Below the pieces are notes generated by a model, which saw only the letters and a list, made by a program, of their open reading frames with translations, had not been told where the DNA came from and did not search any database. From assembly GCA_026192395.1 (NCBI GenBank), contig WACF01000001.1, positions 1,920,309 to 1,984,308 on the forward strand: 64,000 nucleotides of DNA, read 5' to 3'. This document shows positions 28,561-38,587 of this stretch, piece by piece. Source of the DNA: Proteobacteria bacterium 005FR1 (lineage in GTDB: Bacteria; Pseudomonadota; Gammaproteobacteria; Pseudomonadales; Cellvibrionaceae). The position numbers and the translations under genes were made by a program. Numbering within the stretch: position 1 is the stretch's first letter; the number at the start of each line of letters is the position of its first letter.

Positions 28561-29919
28561 ATGAGCAGCCGCGCGGTGGAAGCCAATTTCGATGGACTGG
28601 TCGGACCCAGTCACAACTACGGCGGCTTGTCCTGGGGCAACGTAGCCTCACAGACGAACGTGAAGGCGGAATCCAATCCGCGGCAGGCCGCGCTGCAGGG
28701 GCTCGCCAAGATGAAGAACCTGGCGGACCGCGGTTTCGTTCAGGGCGTGCTGCCGCCACATGAGCGGCCGCACATACCGACGCTGCGCGCGCTCGGCTTT
28801 ACCGGCAGCGATCGGGCGATCCTGGCCGCTGCCGCAAAGCACCCCCAGTTGCTCGCGTCGGTGTCTTCGGCTTCTGCGATGTGGTCCGCCAATGCCGCAA
28901 CCGTATCCCCCAGCGCCGATACCGCCGACGGTCGAGTTCATTTCACGCCCGCGAATCTGAACGCGAAATTCCACCGCTCGATCGAACATCCGGTGACCGG
29001 TCGCATCCTGAAAGCGATTTTCGCCGATGAAACCCGCTTCGCCCACCACCCTGCCCTGCCGGCGGCAAGCTCGTTTGGCGACGAAGGGGCGGCTAACCAT
29101 TCGCGGCTTTGTGCCAGCCATGGCGAAACCGGCGTGGAGCTGTTTGTCTACGGGCGCAGCGCCTTTGCCGACGGCGCAGTAAATCAGGGAGCGCGCGAGC
29201 CTGCAAAATATCCAGCGAGACAAACCCTGGAAGCCTCGCAAGCCATCGCCCGCTTGCATGGTCTACGTGAACAACAGGTGGTTTTCGCGCAGCAGAATTC
29301 GGCCGCGGTGGATGCCGGGGTTTTCCACAACGACGTCATCGCCGTGGCTAACGCCGATACGCTGTTCTATCACGAGCTGGCTTTTGTGGACGAGGAGCAA
29401 GTGCTTGGGGAGATCCGCACCAAATTGAAGGGAACGGCCTTGAAAACCGTTCGAGTCAGCGAGGCCGAAGTGCCGGTGGAAGATGCGGTCTCCTCATACC
29501 TGTTCAACAGTCAGCTGCTGAGCACCGACGAAGGCATGCTGCTGGTAGTACCGGGCGAATGCCGGCAAGTGGAATCGGTGAACCACTATCTGAACACCCT
29601 TCTGCAATCCGGCGGTCCGATCACGTCGCTGGAAGTGTTCGAACTGAATCAATCGATGCGCAACGGCGGTGGCCCCGCCTGTCTGCGACTGCGCGTGGTT
29701 CTGCAGCCGGAAGAGCTGACGGCAACCCACAACGGCGTTCTGGTGAACGACCTGCTCTTCGCGCGATTGACAGAATGGGTAAACACTCATTACCGCGACC
29801 GGCTTTCCTACGAGGACCTCGCCGATCCGTCGTTACTGATGGAAAGCCGCACCGCGCTGGATGAACTCACACAGATACTCGGGCTGGGCGCCATTTACGA
29901 TTTTCAACGCGGCGGGTGA
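28561..29919 (+). CDS. astB: N-succinylarginine dihydrolase
   Basis: A 452-residue AstB, starting at ATG 28561 after AGAGGAA. It has the typical opening [21 protein letters not shown] and the downstream segment [14 protein letters not shown]. The late region [16 protein letters not shown] contains the conserved Gly-rich Cys motif of the amidinotransferase-type fold. It removes two ammonia and CO2 from succinylarginine to give succinylornithine. It is the last plus-strand gene of the AST set; the desuccinylase gene lies 1.5 kb away on the other strand. Its end overlaps the convergent glycosyltransferase gene. Confidence 0.95.
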   Translation: MSSRAVEANFDGLVGPSHNYGGLSWGNVASQTNVKAESNPRQAALQGLAKMKNLADRGFVQGVLPPHERPHIPTLRALGFTGSDRAILAAAAKHPQLLASVSSASAMWSANAATVSPSADTADGRVHFTPANLNAKFHRSIEHPVTGRILKAIFADETRFAHHPALPAASSFGDEGAANHSRLCASHGETGVELFVYGRSAFADGAVNQGAREPAKYPARQTLEASQAIARLHGLREQQVVFAQQNSAAVDAGVFHNDVIAVANADTLFYHELAFVDEEQVLGEIRTKLKGTALKTVRVSEAEVPVEDAVSSYLFNSQLLSTDEGMLLVVPGECRQVESVNHYLNTLLQSGGPITSLEVFELNQSMRNGGGPACLRLRVVLQPEELTATHNGVLVNDLLFARLTEWVNTHYRDRLSYEDLADPSLLMESRTALDELTQILGLGAIYDFQRGG

Positions 29920-30970
29920 GCCAGCCGGAGTTGGTCGCGGTGAGCAAACCCCACACTGAAATCCAGGAAAGTCCGACCAGCCAGAAAAACGAAAACGGAA
30001 CCGCCCAGTGGAAGCCAAAAGAACCGCCGTAACGCAGGTGGTATATCAGCCCCGGGATAAAGGCCGACAACAAAGCGCCCACTGCGAGTGCCCCAAGCAC
30101 CACGCCATGCAGCAGCAGCAAGCGGGCGACGACGACGCACTTGAGCGCCTCGAAGAGCGTCATCCGGATCAGCTGCAATGCGCAAAACAGACGAACCCAG
30201 TTTGAACCGCTGTCCCTGGGGCGAAAGCGCCGGAATACAAAGCTGCACATCACCAGATTTTCCCGCACATTGCTGCGCGCCCAGCGCAGCAGCATTTTGC
30301 GCAGCGTAGCGTAGGTGGTGGGAACTTGGGTCAGGACCACGGCAGTGCGTTGATAGGCGACTCGATGCCCTGCCGCGAGTACCAGATTCGTCAGCGCCCG
30401 ATCCTCTCCGATGGTGGCGGGTTTGCCCATGAAGGTTTGCCGGGACCACTCTTTTACCAGCGGCAAAAGCACCTCGGCTCGATAGGCTGACAATGCGCCG
30501 GGCGTGCAGAAAACGCCACCGTACACACTCTGACCAGCGCGAATAAAATCGAAGGCGCTGGTGAAGGACACCTCCATCATTTTGGGAATAGCCCCGCCGG
30601 CGACGTTCAGAACCCGGAGATTACCAGCCACCGAAGCGATCCGCTGATCGACTACGAAGGGACTGACCAACTCAGCCAGAGTTTCCGGCAGTATTTCAGA
30701 GTCGGAGTCGATGGTGATGATTATCTCGCCCTTCGCCTTGGCGAAGCCCACCATCAATACTGCCCGTTTTCCCGCGTTCTTCGCCTGGCGGATTACCTGA
30801 AGGTTTGCCGGGAATTCCCGCTTCGCCGTCTTCATCCAACGCCAGGTATCGTCCTGCGAACCGTCGTCGATGCAGAGCACCTGTAACCGGTCTCTGGGGT
30901 AGTGACTGGCCATGACGCTGCGTACCGTGGACAGGACCTGGGCACCTTCGTTGTAGGCAGGAATGATCAC
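29867..30970 (-). CDS. Family 2 glycosyltransferase, catalytic part (frame-disrupted)
   Basis: The 367 codons encode a processive-type GT2: [11 protein letters not shown] at the very N-terminus, nucleotide site [10 protein letters not shown], the DxD-type motif [14 protein letters not shown], and [13 protein letters not shown] at the QxxRW position. C-terminal membrane helices follow ([31 protein letters not shown]). Enzymes of this shape make polysaccharides such as hyaluronan- or chitin-like chains at the inner membrane. The frame begins at GTG 30970 exactly where homologues continue from an N-terminal membrane part. That part is found in another frame just upstream (30967-31224), so the gene appears split by a one-base change. 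Its 3' end overlaps astB by 53 bases. Confidence 0.82.
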   Translation of the reverse strand: MIIPAYNEGAQVLSTVRSVMASHYPRDRLQVLCIDDGSQDDTWRWMKTAKREFPANLQVIRQAKNAGKRAVLMVGFAKAKGEIIITIDSDSEILPETLAELVSPFVVDQRIASVAGNLRVLNVAGGAIPKMMEVSFTSAFDFIRAGQSVYGGVFCTPGALSAYRAEVLLPLVKEWSRQTFMGKPATIGEDRALTNLVLAAGHRVAYQRTAVVLTQVPTTYATLRKMLLRWARSNVRENLVMCSFVFRRFRPRDSGSNWVRLFCALQLIRMTLFEALKCVVVARLLLLHGVVLGALAVGALLSAFIPGLIYHLRYGGSFGFHWAVPFSFFWLVGLSWISVWGLLTATNSGWLTRRVENRKWRPARVSV

Positions 30971-31224
30971 CGTAAGCGCTGGCAGTCGCGCGCATCCACC
31001 TGAGGGAAGGGTTTATAGCGCAAAGCAAAAACCGCCTGCCAGATGAGCACAAGAAGTGCGATCAGGAAGAGCCCCAGAGAGAATCTGTCGTCCACGACCC
31101 AGGCATAGAGATCAGTTGCCGAGCTGCCGGATTCCTGCCAGTACACCATGGTCAGGGCCAGCCCAAAAAAGAAAGCCAGCACGGGGTAATAAAGGCGGTC
31201 AGCCTTCGGTGACGGTCGCAACAT
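30967..31224 (-). pseudogene. N-terminal membrane part of the same glycosyltransferase, cut off by a frameshift
   Basis: This 85-residue fragment has two membrane helices (YYPVLAFFFGLALTMVYW and FSLGLFLIALLVLIWQAVFA) and then RYKPFPQVDARDCQRL, the usual lead into the GT2 catalytic domain (family pattern: two helices, linker, [10 protein letters not shown]). It stops at 30967, just where the catalytic frame begins. Adding one A after CGCTTA would join both frames as [12 protein letters not shown]. The start ATG 31224 is a guess; the frame is open to 31323. It could be a real mutation or a sequencing error. Confidence 0.72.
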
Positions 31225-31397
31225 AGAAAAATCCGTGAAGTTGCTTCGGCGGGCAAAAGGAAAGGTAGTCGGGAGGGGGGAAGGAAAATCAGCAGCCGAA
31301 TTGCTTGCCATCGACTCTCGCAAGCGCGCATTCTAATTAGCTGTTGACCGGCAAACAATAGCGTTTGCGAATACTTTTTCCGAAGGTTTCTACTGCT

Positions 31398-32411
31398 TTA
31401 ACAGCGCTGCGGTCTTACCATCAATCCAGCGCGCTGCCCCACGGGAACGGAACGGTTCGGAAAAACGATCGACTCCGGCACTTCGCCGACGCGATAACTG
31501 CGCTCCTCATCTTCCCAGATGACCGTGCCGGGTTCATAAGGCGTGAAGTTGGCCACATCGTCCGGGATGTGCAGCCGAAATGACGGGCCAGTGTTGATGA
31601 TCTCGTGAACCACTTCGAAAATATCGAGTTTGGCCGGGGGCGGGTTCGGCGACGGCTGACCGCGAAAGCGTCGTAGCAGGGCTTCTCTCACGGCGCGATA
31701 CCGACTCAAATCGTTCTGCCCGAAGGGCCGCACTTTGCCCAGCTCCAGGGTAAAGCTTTCGGCACCCAACTGGTTGGCGGTAAAGGAAGAGAAGGTTGTT
31801 CCTTTCTTGTGCTGCAAAAGCATCGTCGTGACATCCGCTTCCAGCAAAAAGTCGGACTGCTCTCGTGGCGGTCGCTTCCCATCCGCGTAAGGATACAAGG
31901 CGAACTTTTCCCGCATGGATGGACGGATGGCGGTGTGAAGATCGTAGTGGGACAGTTCGCCAGGATACTGTGCGGCGAAGTGCCGGCAGGACTCCTCGAT
32001 CAGGCGCGCCCGCTCAGGTTCTCCGCCGCTTTGTTCTGCATGTGCGCCATTGAACAGCCGATTGAGATTCAGCTCGGTGAAGCGGCTCTCATCGACCATG
32101 GCTTCGGGATTGCCAAGAACCAGCAGCAGCGGGCAGCCGGGCTGCCATTCCCCTGCGACAAGCTGGGTAACCAAGTCATTGAGAATCTCGATGGGCGCGG
32201 TTTCATTACCATGAATGCCGGCGGATACGATCAAGACTTCCCGAGACTGTCGGTTCGCCGGTCGACACTCGAGGATGCCGAGGCCGAGCCGACGAAGCAC
32301 GGTGCCATCCGGCAACATGGCTTCCAATTCTTCGACGCCCTGCCCCGCCTTGGCAAGTGTATGCGCCAACCAGTCGCTATCAGCGCCGAACAAGAGAGAA
32401 TGAGCAGTCAT
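31398..32411 (-). CDS. astE: Succinylglutamate desuccinylase
   Basis: A 337-residue M14-type zinc hydrolase of the AstE/aspartoacylase group. Zinc ligands are H67 and E70 (AGIHGNETAPIE) and H159 (HYDLHTAIRPSM); the substrate segment NPEAMVDESRFTELNLNRLF is typical of AstE. It releases succinate and glutamate from succinylglutamate, the last AST step. Unlike in many AST operons it is not joined to astB: it is on the opposite strand, with the glycosyltransferase in between, so it needs its own promoter. Confidence 0.94.
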   Translation of the reverse strand: MTAHSLLFGADSDWLAHTLAKAGQGVEELEAMLPDGTVLRRLGLGILECRPANRQSREVLIVSAGIHGNETAPIEILNDLVTQLVAGEWQPGCPLLLVLGNPEAMVDESRFTELNLNRLFNGAHAEQSGGEPERARLIEESCRHFAAQYPGELSHYDLHTAIRPSMREKFALYPYADGKRPPREQSDFLLEADVTTMLLQHKKGTTFSSFTANQLGAESFTLELGKVRPFGQNDLSRYRAVREALLRRFRGQPSPNPPPAKLDIFEVVHEIINTGPSFRLHIPDDVANFTPYEPGTVIWEDEERSYRVGEVPESIVFPNRSVPVGQRAGLMVRPQRC

Positions 32412-32493
32412 GATTATTCCCGTCGTTTGATGCTCTACACCTGTGAATGACCCGCGGCGGGCAAGTTCAGCCAGTTCTAACCACCAGAACCAT

Positions 32494-32519
32494 GAAGGGG
32501 CCGGACCCCCGGCCCCTTC
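32494..32519. repeat. 11-bp hairpin after the M1 aminopeptidase gene
   Basis: GAAGGGGCCGG and CCGGCCCCTTC form a perfect 11-bp stem with a 4-base loop, seven bases beyond the aminopeptidase stop on the minus strand. There is no T run. It probably ends or protects the aminopeptidase transcript. Confidence 0.7.
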
Positions 32520-32525
32520 TCGATA

Positions 32526-35276
32526 TCACTTCGCGGTTGCCAGCATTGCCGCTACACCGGGCGCCTGCTCGGCGACCAGCGCTTCGCATAACTGAATCTG
32601 TTCCAGTGTAATCGCCAGGCTTCGCGGACCGCGCTGATAGCCGGTGATCTGTTCGCGCAGTTCGGTATCGATTTCCTGATAGCGCTCCTTGCTGCAAAAG
32701 CCCGCGGCGTTTTCGATGATTCGACCGCGGAACCAGGAGGGTAGTCGCTGCGCCAGCGGGTCGAGATTCGCCCGCAGCCAGCTCCAGGTCTCATCTCGGG
32801 TCTGCTCGCGCAGCATCATCGGCTCCAGGATGTGCTCGACTTCGTTGTCTCGCAGCTTCTCGGTGAGCGCCAGTTGCCGCAGTTCGTTGCGAAACTCGGG
32901 ATCACCACTGTGAGTTAGCGCGCGGAGTATCTCCTCGCGCTCCATCGCATTCTGGCTGGCCAGGAAAAGGCTGAGCAGGCGCTCGGCGAAGGCGCGGTCC
33001 TCCATGTCCACCGCGGTTGTCAGTGCAACTTTGCGAATGTTCGGGTCGAGCGCTTTGGGATCGCCCGTGGCATTTTCACCCTCGCCCACATAGGCGTTCG
33101 CCCTGTCGTGCAGTTGCTTGCGCAGTGATTGATCCTGGACTAACCGCGCAAATAACTCGAGCATGCTGCTGCGCAGTCGGATCGCCTGGGAGTCGTTGAT
33201 CGATTTGCCGAGGCTCACCCGCTCGTAGACGGGGCGGTAGAGCTCGCCCACCAGGTCCCGGTACTGCTCCGCCTGCTTGTCATCGAGCAGGTACTGCTCG
33301 ATGAAATACAGGTCCGCCAAGGGCGCGGTGACTACCTGAGTGTTTTCACTTTTCAGCACGTGTGGCAGTACAGCAAGGTATTGCCGGGCGTCCAACTCTC
33401 CATTGTGAAAGGCGGCACTGAGGCTGTTGGCAGCAGCCAACTGCTCACGCTCGTTCATCAACTCGGATTCCATCAGCGCCTGCCACTGGTCTTCCGCCAG
33501 CGAGAATCGGTAGTAGCCGGAGGCATTCGCATTGGGCATGACGACCGAAGGACAAGCGCCCAGTTCGAAGCTGCCCTGCGGCTTGTCCACCAGCTCGCAA
33601 TGCTCCTGCCGCTCGCCATTCGCTTCATAGGCCACGCACAGGGGCAGTACCCAGGATTTCTCCCGCTCGCCGCTGGAACCCAATGGCAAATAGCGGGACT
33701 GCTCGACGGATACGCTTGCCCCGCCATCGCTGCACTGCCAGTCCATTTCCACCAGCGGTGTACCTGGCTGCTCGAGGAAGGAGAAGAAGGCGGCTTCGAC
33801 TTGCCCTTCCGGCAAGTCCTTGCGAGTGGTCGCAATCGCCTGCACAAAGTCACGCGCGTCGGCGCTGCCGAACTCATGTTCTCGCATATAGCGCTGAATG
33901 CCGCGCTTGAAGTTGGCTTCCCCCACGAAGCCTTCCAGCATGGACAGCACTGCACCGCCTTTTTGATAGGTAATTCCATCAAAGGCCGCGCCGATGTCCG
34001 CGTGGGTAGCAATGGGCTGACGGATTTGTCGTGCACTCACCAGACGATCCACCTGCATGGTGGCCAAGGCCTGGTCCAGCATCCGTTGCTTGTAGCCAGC
34101 GTCCGGCTGAAGTTGGTTCATGGTCTTGGTGGCCATCCAGGTAGCGAAGGCCTCGTTCAACCAGATATCGTTCCACCAGACCGGGGTGACGAGATTACCG
34201 AACCACTGGTGCGCCAGTTCGTGAGCATGCACCAGCAGAAAACGCTGCTGCACCGAAACCGGCGTACCCGGTGATTGCAACAGCAGCTGTTCGCGATAGG
34301 TGATCGCTCCGACGTTTTCCATCGCCCCGGCGCCGAAGTCCGGCACCGCGATGACCGCGAGCTTTTCATAGGGATAGGGATAGCCAAAGTACTCTTCCTG
34401 CGCCTTCACGATGGCAGTCGTGTTGTCGATCGCGAACTGTAGTTGGTCGCCCTTGCCTTTCACCGCATAGGCGGCAAAGGGAACCGGGTCCTTGCGCAGC
34501 GCGGTCGGCGGAATGGGATCGCCCACCAGCTGGTCCAGGCTTCCGACCGCAAAAGCGATCAGGTAAGTAGGCAGCGGCTTGGTGGTTTGATAGCGCAGCA
34601 GCTTGTTGCCGTTTTCGAGGCTTTGCTGTTCCGCCACCGGTGTGGAGGAGACGGCCAGGTGCTGCGGATCCACTTCCACAGAGATGTCGAAGGGAACCTT
34701 GAAGCGAGGCTCATCAAAACCGGGAAACACCAGGCGCGCCGAGGTGGCCTCGAACTGTGTAAAGGCGTAATTGCGGCCGTCCGCGACCACCTTGTAAAGA
34801 CCTTCGAGATTGGTATTGAAAGGCGCGTTGTATTCAAAGGCGAGCGTCGCCTCGCCTGCGGGCACTGACTTCGGCAGACTGATCCTCGCGACGCCGATAT
34901 CGGCCACCTGTTCGTAAGTGGCTGCCATGGCTTCTCCGCCCGCTGGCGTGATCGTGACCGCATCCACATCCAGCTGATTGCCGTGCAACCAGATGGTATC
35001 TGTGGCTTCGTTTAGGCGAATGTCGATTTCGGAGTCGCCAGCAAAACGCTCCTGATCAGGATCGATGGCGAGCCGAAGGCGATAGCGAAGTGGCTCAGCG
35101 TTCTCGGGCAGTTTGCCAAGAGGCGCGCCCTCTGCAGCCGCGAGTGGAGCCGCAACGTTCAGATCGCGGTCATTGACTTGCGAGTCAGCCTGACAGGCCA
35201 CCAAGGCCGCGGTCAGCAGGGAAAGCAACAATCGGCTGGCGAAATAGCCTGGGATCAACGGTATTGTTTTTGTCAT
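32526..35276 (-). CDS. M1-family zinc aminopeptidase, lipoprotein
   Basis: A 916-residue M1 metallopeptidase with a lipobox (TAALVAC), so it is probably anchored in the periplasm, unlike cytosolic PepN. The exopeptidase motif GAMEN lies in DFGAGAMENVGAITYRE. The zinc motif HELAHQWFGNL starts near residue 352 and the third ligand lies in DIWLNEAFATWM. The C-terminal roughly 400 residues are the helical ERAP-like domain (LASQNAMEREEILRAL). It removes N-terminal residues from peptides, fitting a peptide- and amino-acid-using lifestyle. I chose ATG 35276 with GGAA upstream; the frame stays open far upstream without support. Confidence 0.93.
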   Translation of the reverse strand: MTKTIPLIPGYFASRLLLSLLTAALVACQADSQVNDRDLNVAAPLAAAEGAPLGKLPENAEPLRYRLRLAIDPDQERFAGDSEIDIRLNEATDTIWLHGNQLDVDAVTITPAGGEAMAATYEQVADIGVARISLPKSVPAGEATLAFEYNAPFNTNLEGLYKVVADGRNYAFTQFEATSARLVFPGFDEPRFKVPFDISVEVDPQHLAVSSTPVAEQQSLENGNKLLRYQTTKPLPTYLIAFAVGSLDQLVGDPIPPTALRKDPVPFAAYAVKGKGDQLQFAIDNTTAIVKAQEEYFGYPYPYEKLAVIAVPDFGAGAMENVGAITYREQLLLQSPGTPVSVQQRFLLVHAHELAHQWFGNLVTPVWWNDIWLNEAFATWMATKTMNQLQPDAGYKQRMLDQALATMQVDRLVSARQIRQPIATHADIGAAFDGITYQKGGAVLSMLEGFVGEANFKRGIQRYMREHEFGSADARDFVQAIATTRKDLPEGQVEAAFFSFLEQPGTPLVEMDWQCSDGGASVSVEQSRYLPLGSSGEREKSWVLPLCVAYEANGERQEHCELVDKPQGSFELGACPSVVMPNANASGYYRFSLAEDQWQALMESELMNEREQLAAANSLSAAFHNGELDARQYLAVLPHVLKSENTQVVTAPLADLYFIEQYLLDDKQAEQYRDLVGELYRPVYERVSLGKSINDSQAIRLRSSMLELFARLVQDQSLRKQLHDRANAYVGEGENATGDPKALDPNIRKVALTTAVDMEDRAFAERLLSLFLASQNAMEREEILRALTHSGDPEFRNELRQLALTEKLRDNEVEHILEPMMLREQTRDETWSWLRANLDPLAQRLPSWFRGRIIENAAGFCSKERYQEIDTELREQITGYQRGPRSLAITLEQIQLCEALVAEQAPGVAAMLATAK

Positions 35277-35444
35277 CGGGCATTCCATTGTGATTGAAAA
35301 CCAGGGAGAAAGAGGGTGGAGCGGCGAATACGGTTGGCGCCGGACTGCCGGGAGTTTTCCACATCGCCTGTCGATGGGCAACATGGACTGACGATAGATC
35401 ACCGCGCTAGAATCCAAACTGAACGGTAGCTTGGAAGCACGCCT

Positions 35445-36278
35445 ATGCACCCTGTCCAGTACCAGGACCCGACCTGGCAAACGGCCGCAGCCGCCGAGTT
35501 GCTGCACCTCGGCTTTCAACGCTTTTCGCCCCACCCCGCCTTGCGCCCATGGGTGCAGTGTTATTGGTCGGTCAGTCGTCCGCATTTGGAGCAGGACTAT
35601 GTCGAGTGGCTCTACCCAGACGGCGGAGCCAGTCTCACCTTTGATTTCACTACCGACACACCTCGAACCTTCCTGAGCGCGAGCCAGTCCTTGTACAGCA
35701 AACGTTTTGGCGGGCACGTCGACAGCCTTGGAATCCGCTTTCATCCCGGTGGCGCCGCCTTTCTGCTGGACCTCCCGATAGGCGAAATGCGTGAGTTTGT
35801 CTACTGTATGCAGGATCTGGGCTTCGCGGACCTGCGAAGCGTATCCGGGCAGTTAAAGGAAAGCAGCTTGCAGCAACGCCTTGCGGGACTTGATCGATGG
35901 CTGACGGGCAGACTTGCGCGACTGAGATCGCGGCATGATCCAGTTGCTCAGCTCTGGCCCATGCTGGCGCGAGCTTGTGATCTAAGCAGCGCAGTTTATG
36001 ATCTTGGCTTCAGCCGACGCACTGCGGAAAGGCTGTTCCGCGAAAGAGTGGGCATTTCGCCGCACCAACTTAAACTGATGCTGCGAGCGAAGCGGGCGCG
36101 ACAGCTCATCAAGTCGCTTCCCCAGGCTACCCTGACGGACATCGCTCAGGACTGCGGCTACTTCGATCAGGCGCATTTCATCCGCCATTTCCGCCAGTAC
36201 ACGGGCAGCACGCCCGGCCAATACCGGCAGCGCCAGCTGGAACGCCTGGCCCGCGGCGAGCTGGCTTTCGGCGTGTGA
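35445..36278 (+). CDS. AraC-family transcriptional regulator
   Basis: A 277-residue regulator. The N-terminal ligand domain (about 1-160; FQRFSPHPALRPWVQCYWSV, SLGIRFHPGGAAFLLDLPIGE) is of the DUF6597 type. The C-terminal double helix-turn-helix (about 175-265) has SSAVYDLGFSRRTAERLF and DIAQDCGYFDQAHFIRHFR. It lies 78 bases before the AhpD-like/cupin pair on the same strand and is the best candidate for controlling them. The ligand is not known. Confidence 0.9.
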   Translation: MHPVQYQDPTWQTAAAAELLHLGFQRFSPHPALRPWVQCYWSVSRPHLEQDYVEWLYPDGGASLTFDFTTDTPRTFLSASQSLYSKRFGGHVDSLGIRFHPGGAAFLLDLPIGEMREFVYCMQDLGFADLRSVSGQLKESSLQQRLAGLDRWLTGRLARLRSRHDPVAQLWPMLARACDLSSAVYDLGFSRRTAERLFRERVGISPHQLKLMLRAKRARQLIKSLPQATLTDIAQDCGYFDQAHFIRHFRQYTGSTPGQYRQRQLERLARGELAFGV

Positions 36279-36356
36279 CGCAAATATACAATTGCTCTTT
36301 CTAGCTTCTCCCTAATCTGACAAGCGAGTTCCCCACCTGCGGATAGGAGAAGACAT

Positions 36357-36830
36357 ATGAAAGAACGCATTACCAGACAACAGGTATTCGCCCTGCAACC
36401 CGCCTTGCCCAGGGCACTGCTTACGTTGGCCGAAGCCAGTAAGCAAACACTTGAGCCGCTTCTCGTGCATCTGGTCGAGCTGCGCGCCTCTCAGCTCAAT
36501 CGCTGCGCGTTTTGCCTCAACATGCATGCTCATGAGGCACGCCGCAGTGGCGAGCGCCAGGCCCGGCTAGATCTGCTTGCCGGCTGGAGGGATGCCCCCT
36601 GTTTCAGCGATCGCGAGCGCGCGGCTCTGGCCTGGTGTGAAGCGCTCACCTGCCTGCCCAGCGAAACAGTAGGATCAGCGGATTACGAACAGCTCGCCGC
36701 GCAATTCAGCCATCAGGAGATCGTCGACCTAACCTCCATCGTCATTGTTATCAACGGTTGGAACCGCTTGGTAGCCGGAATGCATTTCGTCCCGGAACTC
36801 TCTGAATCGGAGATACCGCAATGCAACTGA
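36357..36830 (+). CDS. AhpD-like/carboxymuconolactone decarboxylase family protein
   Basis: A 157-residue protein of the carboxymuconolactone decarboxylase superfamily. The redox motif C50-x2-C53-x3-H57 (RCAFCLNMHAHEARRSGE) is that of AhpD-type peroxidases, which act on alkyl hydroperoxides through the Cys pair. Family segments RERAALAWCEALTCL and INGWNRLVAGMHF are also clear. AGGAGAAGAC precedes the ATG. The following cupin gene overlaps its stop by ten bases. Detoxification of a reactive compound under AraC-type control is likely; the substrate is unknown. Confidence 0.9.
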   Translation: MKERITRQQVFALQPALPRALLTLAEASKQTLEPLLVHLVELRASQLNRCAFCLNMHAHEARRSGERQARLDLLAGWRDAPCFSDRERAALAWCEALTCLPSETVGSADYEQLAAQFSHQEIVDLTSIVIVINGWNRLVAGMHFVPELSESEIPQCN

Positions 36831-37210
36831 AGATAACCGCGCTCGCATTCCTTGTTGTAGTCTTCGCTCGGGTGGCCATGGCGGCCGACGTAAAGCAGCT
36901 GGAGAAAAGAGCTGTTGAACCACTGCCGGCCAAACCCGAAGTACAGATCCTGACAGTGAGCTACGAGCCAGGTGAGTCCTCGATCCCTCATCGCCACAAT
37001 GCCCATACCTTTATCTACGTGCTGGAGGGGCAAGTACGAATGCATGTTGAGGGCGGTAAGCCTGCGGTCCTGTCGGCGGGCGATACGTTCTACGAATCGC
37101 CAACCGACATTCACATTGTCTCGGCCAATGTCAGCCAGACGGAAGCAGCGAAGTTTCTGGTGTTTTTCGTGAAGGAAGCCGGGACGGAGCCTACCAGGGC
37201 AGTGGACTAG
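36821..37210 (+). CDS. Exported cupin-domain protein
   Basis: A 129-residue protein with a signal peptide (ITALAFLVVVFARVAMAA) and a single cupin barrel. Metal-binding residues of motif 1 are visible: H57, H59 and probably H62 (IPHRHNAHTFIYVLEG), with the second-motif H in SPTDIHIV. Small periplasmic cupins may act as dioxygenases, isomerases or sensors. It starts inside the upstream gene (ATGCAACTGA overlap), so it is translationally coupled to the AhpD-like protein and probably acts on a related compound. Confidence 0.87.
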   Translation: MQLKITALAFLVVVFARVAMAADVKQLEKRAVEPLPAKPEVQILTVSYEPGESSIPHRHNAHTFIYVLEGQVRMHVEGGKPAVLSAGDTFYESPTDIHIVSANVSQTEAAKFLVFFVKEAGTEPTRAVD

Positions 37211-37372
37211 AGCACTTTTTTGCGCTCGCCTGCGACGCATCAAGCGCGCTCCCCTGGCGCTGTGCAGCTCGCCGACTTGCAGCTCTCTGGCAAAGTGATT
37301 GCTGTGGGCTGCTTCTCGGAAGACATCAGCTGAATGTAAGTGATCGGCGAGCCAAGACGCGTTAGGGCAACT

Positions 37373-37576
37373 CTACTTCGGTTGCGCTTTTTTCCAGTCA
37401 TCCGTAAGCAACCCTGAGAAGCCCCAATCTTCCTCCGCAATCTCCTGAATGACGATGTGGGTGTGCTCGGGCTTTTTGCCGAGCACACGAACAAGTGAGT
37501 CGGTGATGTCTTTCACCAGCTCCGCTTTCTGCTCGCGGGTAGCGCCTTTGGTGATCTGAAGGTTTACGTACGGCAT
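37373..37576 (-). CDS. 4-oxalocrotonate tautomerase-family protein
   Basis: A 67-residue tautomerase starting at ATG 37576 after CAGGAG. After Met removal the N-terminal Pro (PYVNLQITKG) is the catalytic base of the family. The core TREQKAELVKDITDSLVRVLG and HTHIVIQEIAEEDWGFSG is typical of the 4-OT group, which shifts keto-enol double bonds in aromatic ring-fission products. It is slightly longer than classic 62-residue enzymes. It stands alone; an upstream in-frame Met (37591) is unlikely. Confidence 0.9.
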   Translation of the reverse strand: MPYVNLQITKGATREQKAELVKDITDSLVRVLGKKPEHTHIVIQEIAEEDWGFSGLLTDDWKKAQPK

Positions 37577-37654
37577 ATCCGCTCCTGGCAAACTCGGTCC
37601 CTGAGGATACTACGCCGCCAGTGAATGTGCATGCAAACCCAGCTTCAGATTCTT

Positions 37655-38587
37655 TCAGTTTCGTACAGAGAAGGTCTTGAGCATGCCTTTCGCGGCCGGG
37701 TCTGGCACCTCGGCTATCCAGACGTAGTCTCCGGGCTCGAGGTCCACCTCCAGATAGGCGGTGTTACCGGCAGGCATCTCGTGCACTCCCGCGATGAATT
37801 CCACGGGCGCTGGCGTTTCCAGTCCGCCGGGCAGCATCCAGTTCATCCACCGCGCGAGATCACTGGTGCCGGTGCTCTCGTCAAGCTTCGCCAGATGCAG
37901 ATCGTGTCCGAGGAAGTGCTCGTAGGTTTTTTGATCAGCGTAGGTTACGGCGATCGTTTGCGGGCCTGAGGTGATAGGCCCATCGATTTTGATGCCGTTA
38001 TTCGAGGAAAGGGTGATCGTGCTGGTGTGTTCAGGCTTCGCCGTCACATCCTCCCCTTCTGGAACATAGAACTCATGCACCATCCCGTAAGCTGATTTAT
38101 CTGGATTGTAGGAATGGAAGATGCCACCCGTCTTGACGTAGCACTCGAGCAGATAACGCCCAGGCTCAAGGTGCACGTAGATAGTCGCGGTTTGCCCCGG
38201 CGAAATAAGGCCCGGCCCGCCAAAGAAAACGATCTCTCCGAACCATTCCGGCAGATTACCGAAGGCGGCCATCGCCGCATCAACATCGCCGTCCTTGAGG
38301 TGATTCATGCCCTGTTGAAACACCGGCGCTATCTGCTCCTGTTGTTGGCGAATTCCGATCCCCTCGGGCATCTTCTGCAGCACCGCAAAATGTAGCATCT
38401 CCGACCTGTTGTCCAGTTGGAATCTGGTCCAGCCCGGCGAAACTTCTGCAGGCGCTATGAACTCGAGCCCCTTCGCCACGATCTTCATTTCGTTTTGTTT
38501 CCGAACTGCAGAATCGCTGGCATCTGCAAAACATCCGGTGGCCAACAAGACAAGAACAAGGAAGGTCGTGCGCGACTGAGTCTTCAT
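37655..38587 (-). CDS. Exported lipoprotein with two cupredoxin-like beta-sandwich halves
   Basis: A 310-residue protein with a signal peptide ending in LATGC (a lipobox). Two halves show the same pattern of a strand, a Pro/Gly turn and PGRYLLECYV or PGDYVWIAEVPD near the end, resembling plastocyanin-like sandwiches. The copper ligands are not intact: Cys is present only in the first half (LLECYVKTGGIFHSYNP). Function is unknown; a ligand-binding or carrier role is a guess. It diverges from the hydroxyacyl-CoA dehydrogenase gene. Confidence 0.75.
   Translation of the reverse strand: MKTQSRTTFLVLVLLATGCFADASDSAVRKQNEMKIVAKGLEFIAPAEVSPGWTRFQLDNRSEMLHFAVLQKMPEGIGIRQQQEQIAPVFQQGMNHLKDGDVDAAMAAFGNLPEWFGEIVFFGGPGLISPGQTATIYVHLEPGRYLLECYVKTGGIFHSYNPDKSAYGMVHEFYVPEGEDVTAKPEHTSTITLSSNNGIKIDGPITSGPQTIAVTYADQKTYEHFLGHDLHLAKLDESTGTSDLARWMNWMLPGGLETPAPVEFIAGVHEMPAGNTAYLEVDLEPGDYVWIAEVPDPAAKGMLKTFSVRN

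Noticed and set aside
37240-37494. Minus-strand open frame between the cupin and tautomerase genes
   Set aside because: It overlaps the tautomerase in another frame and has no ribosome site.
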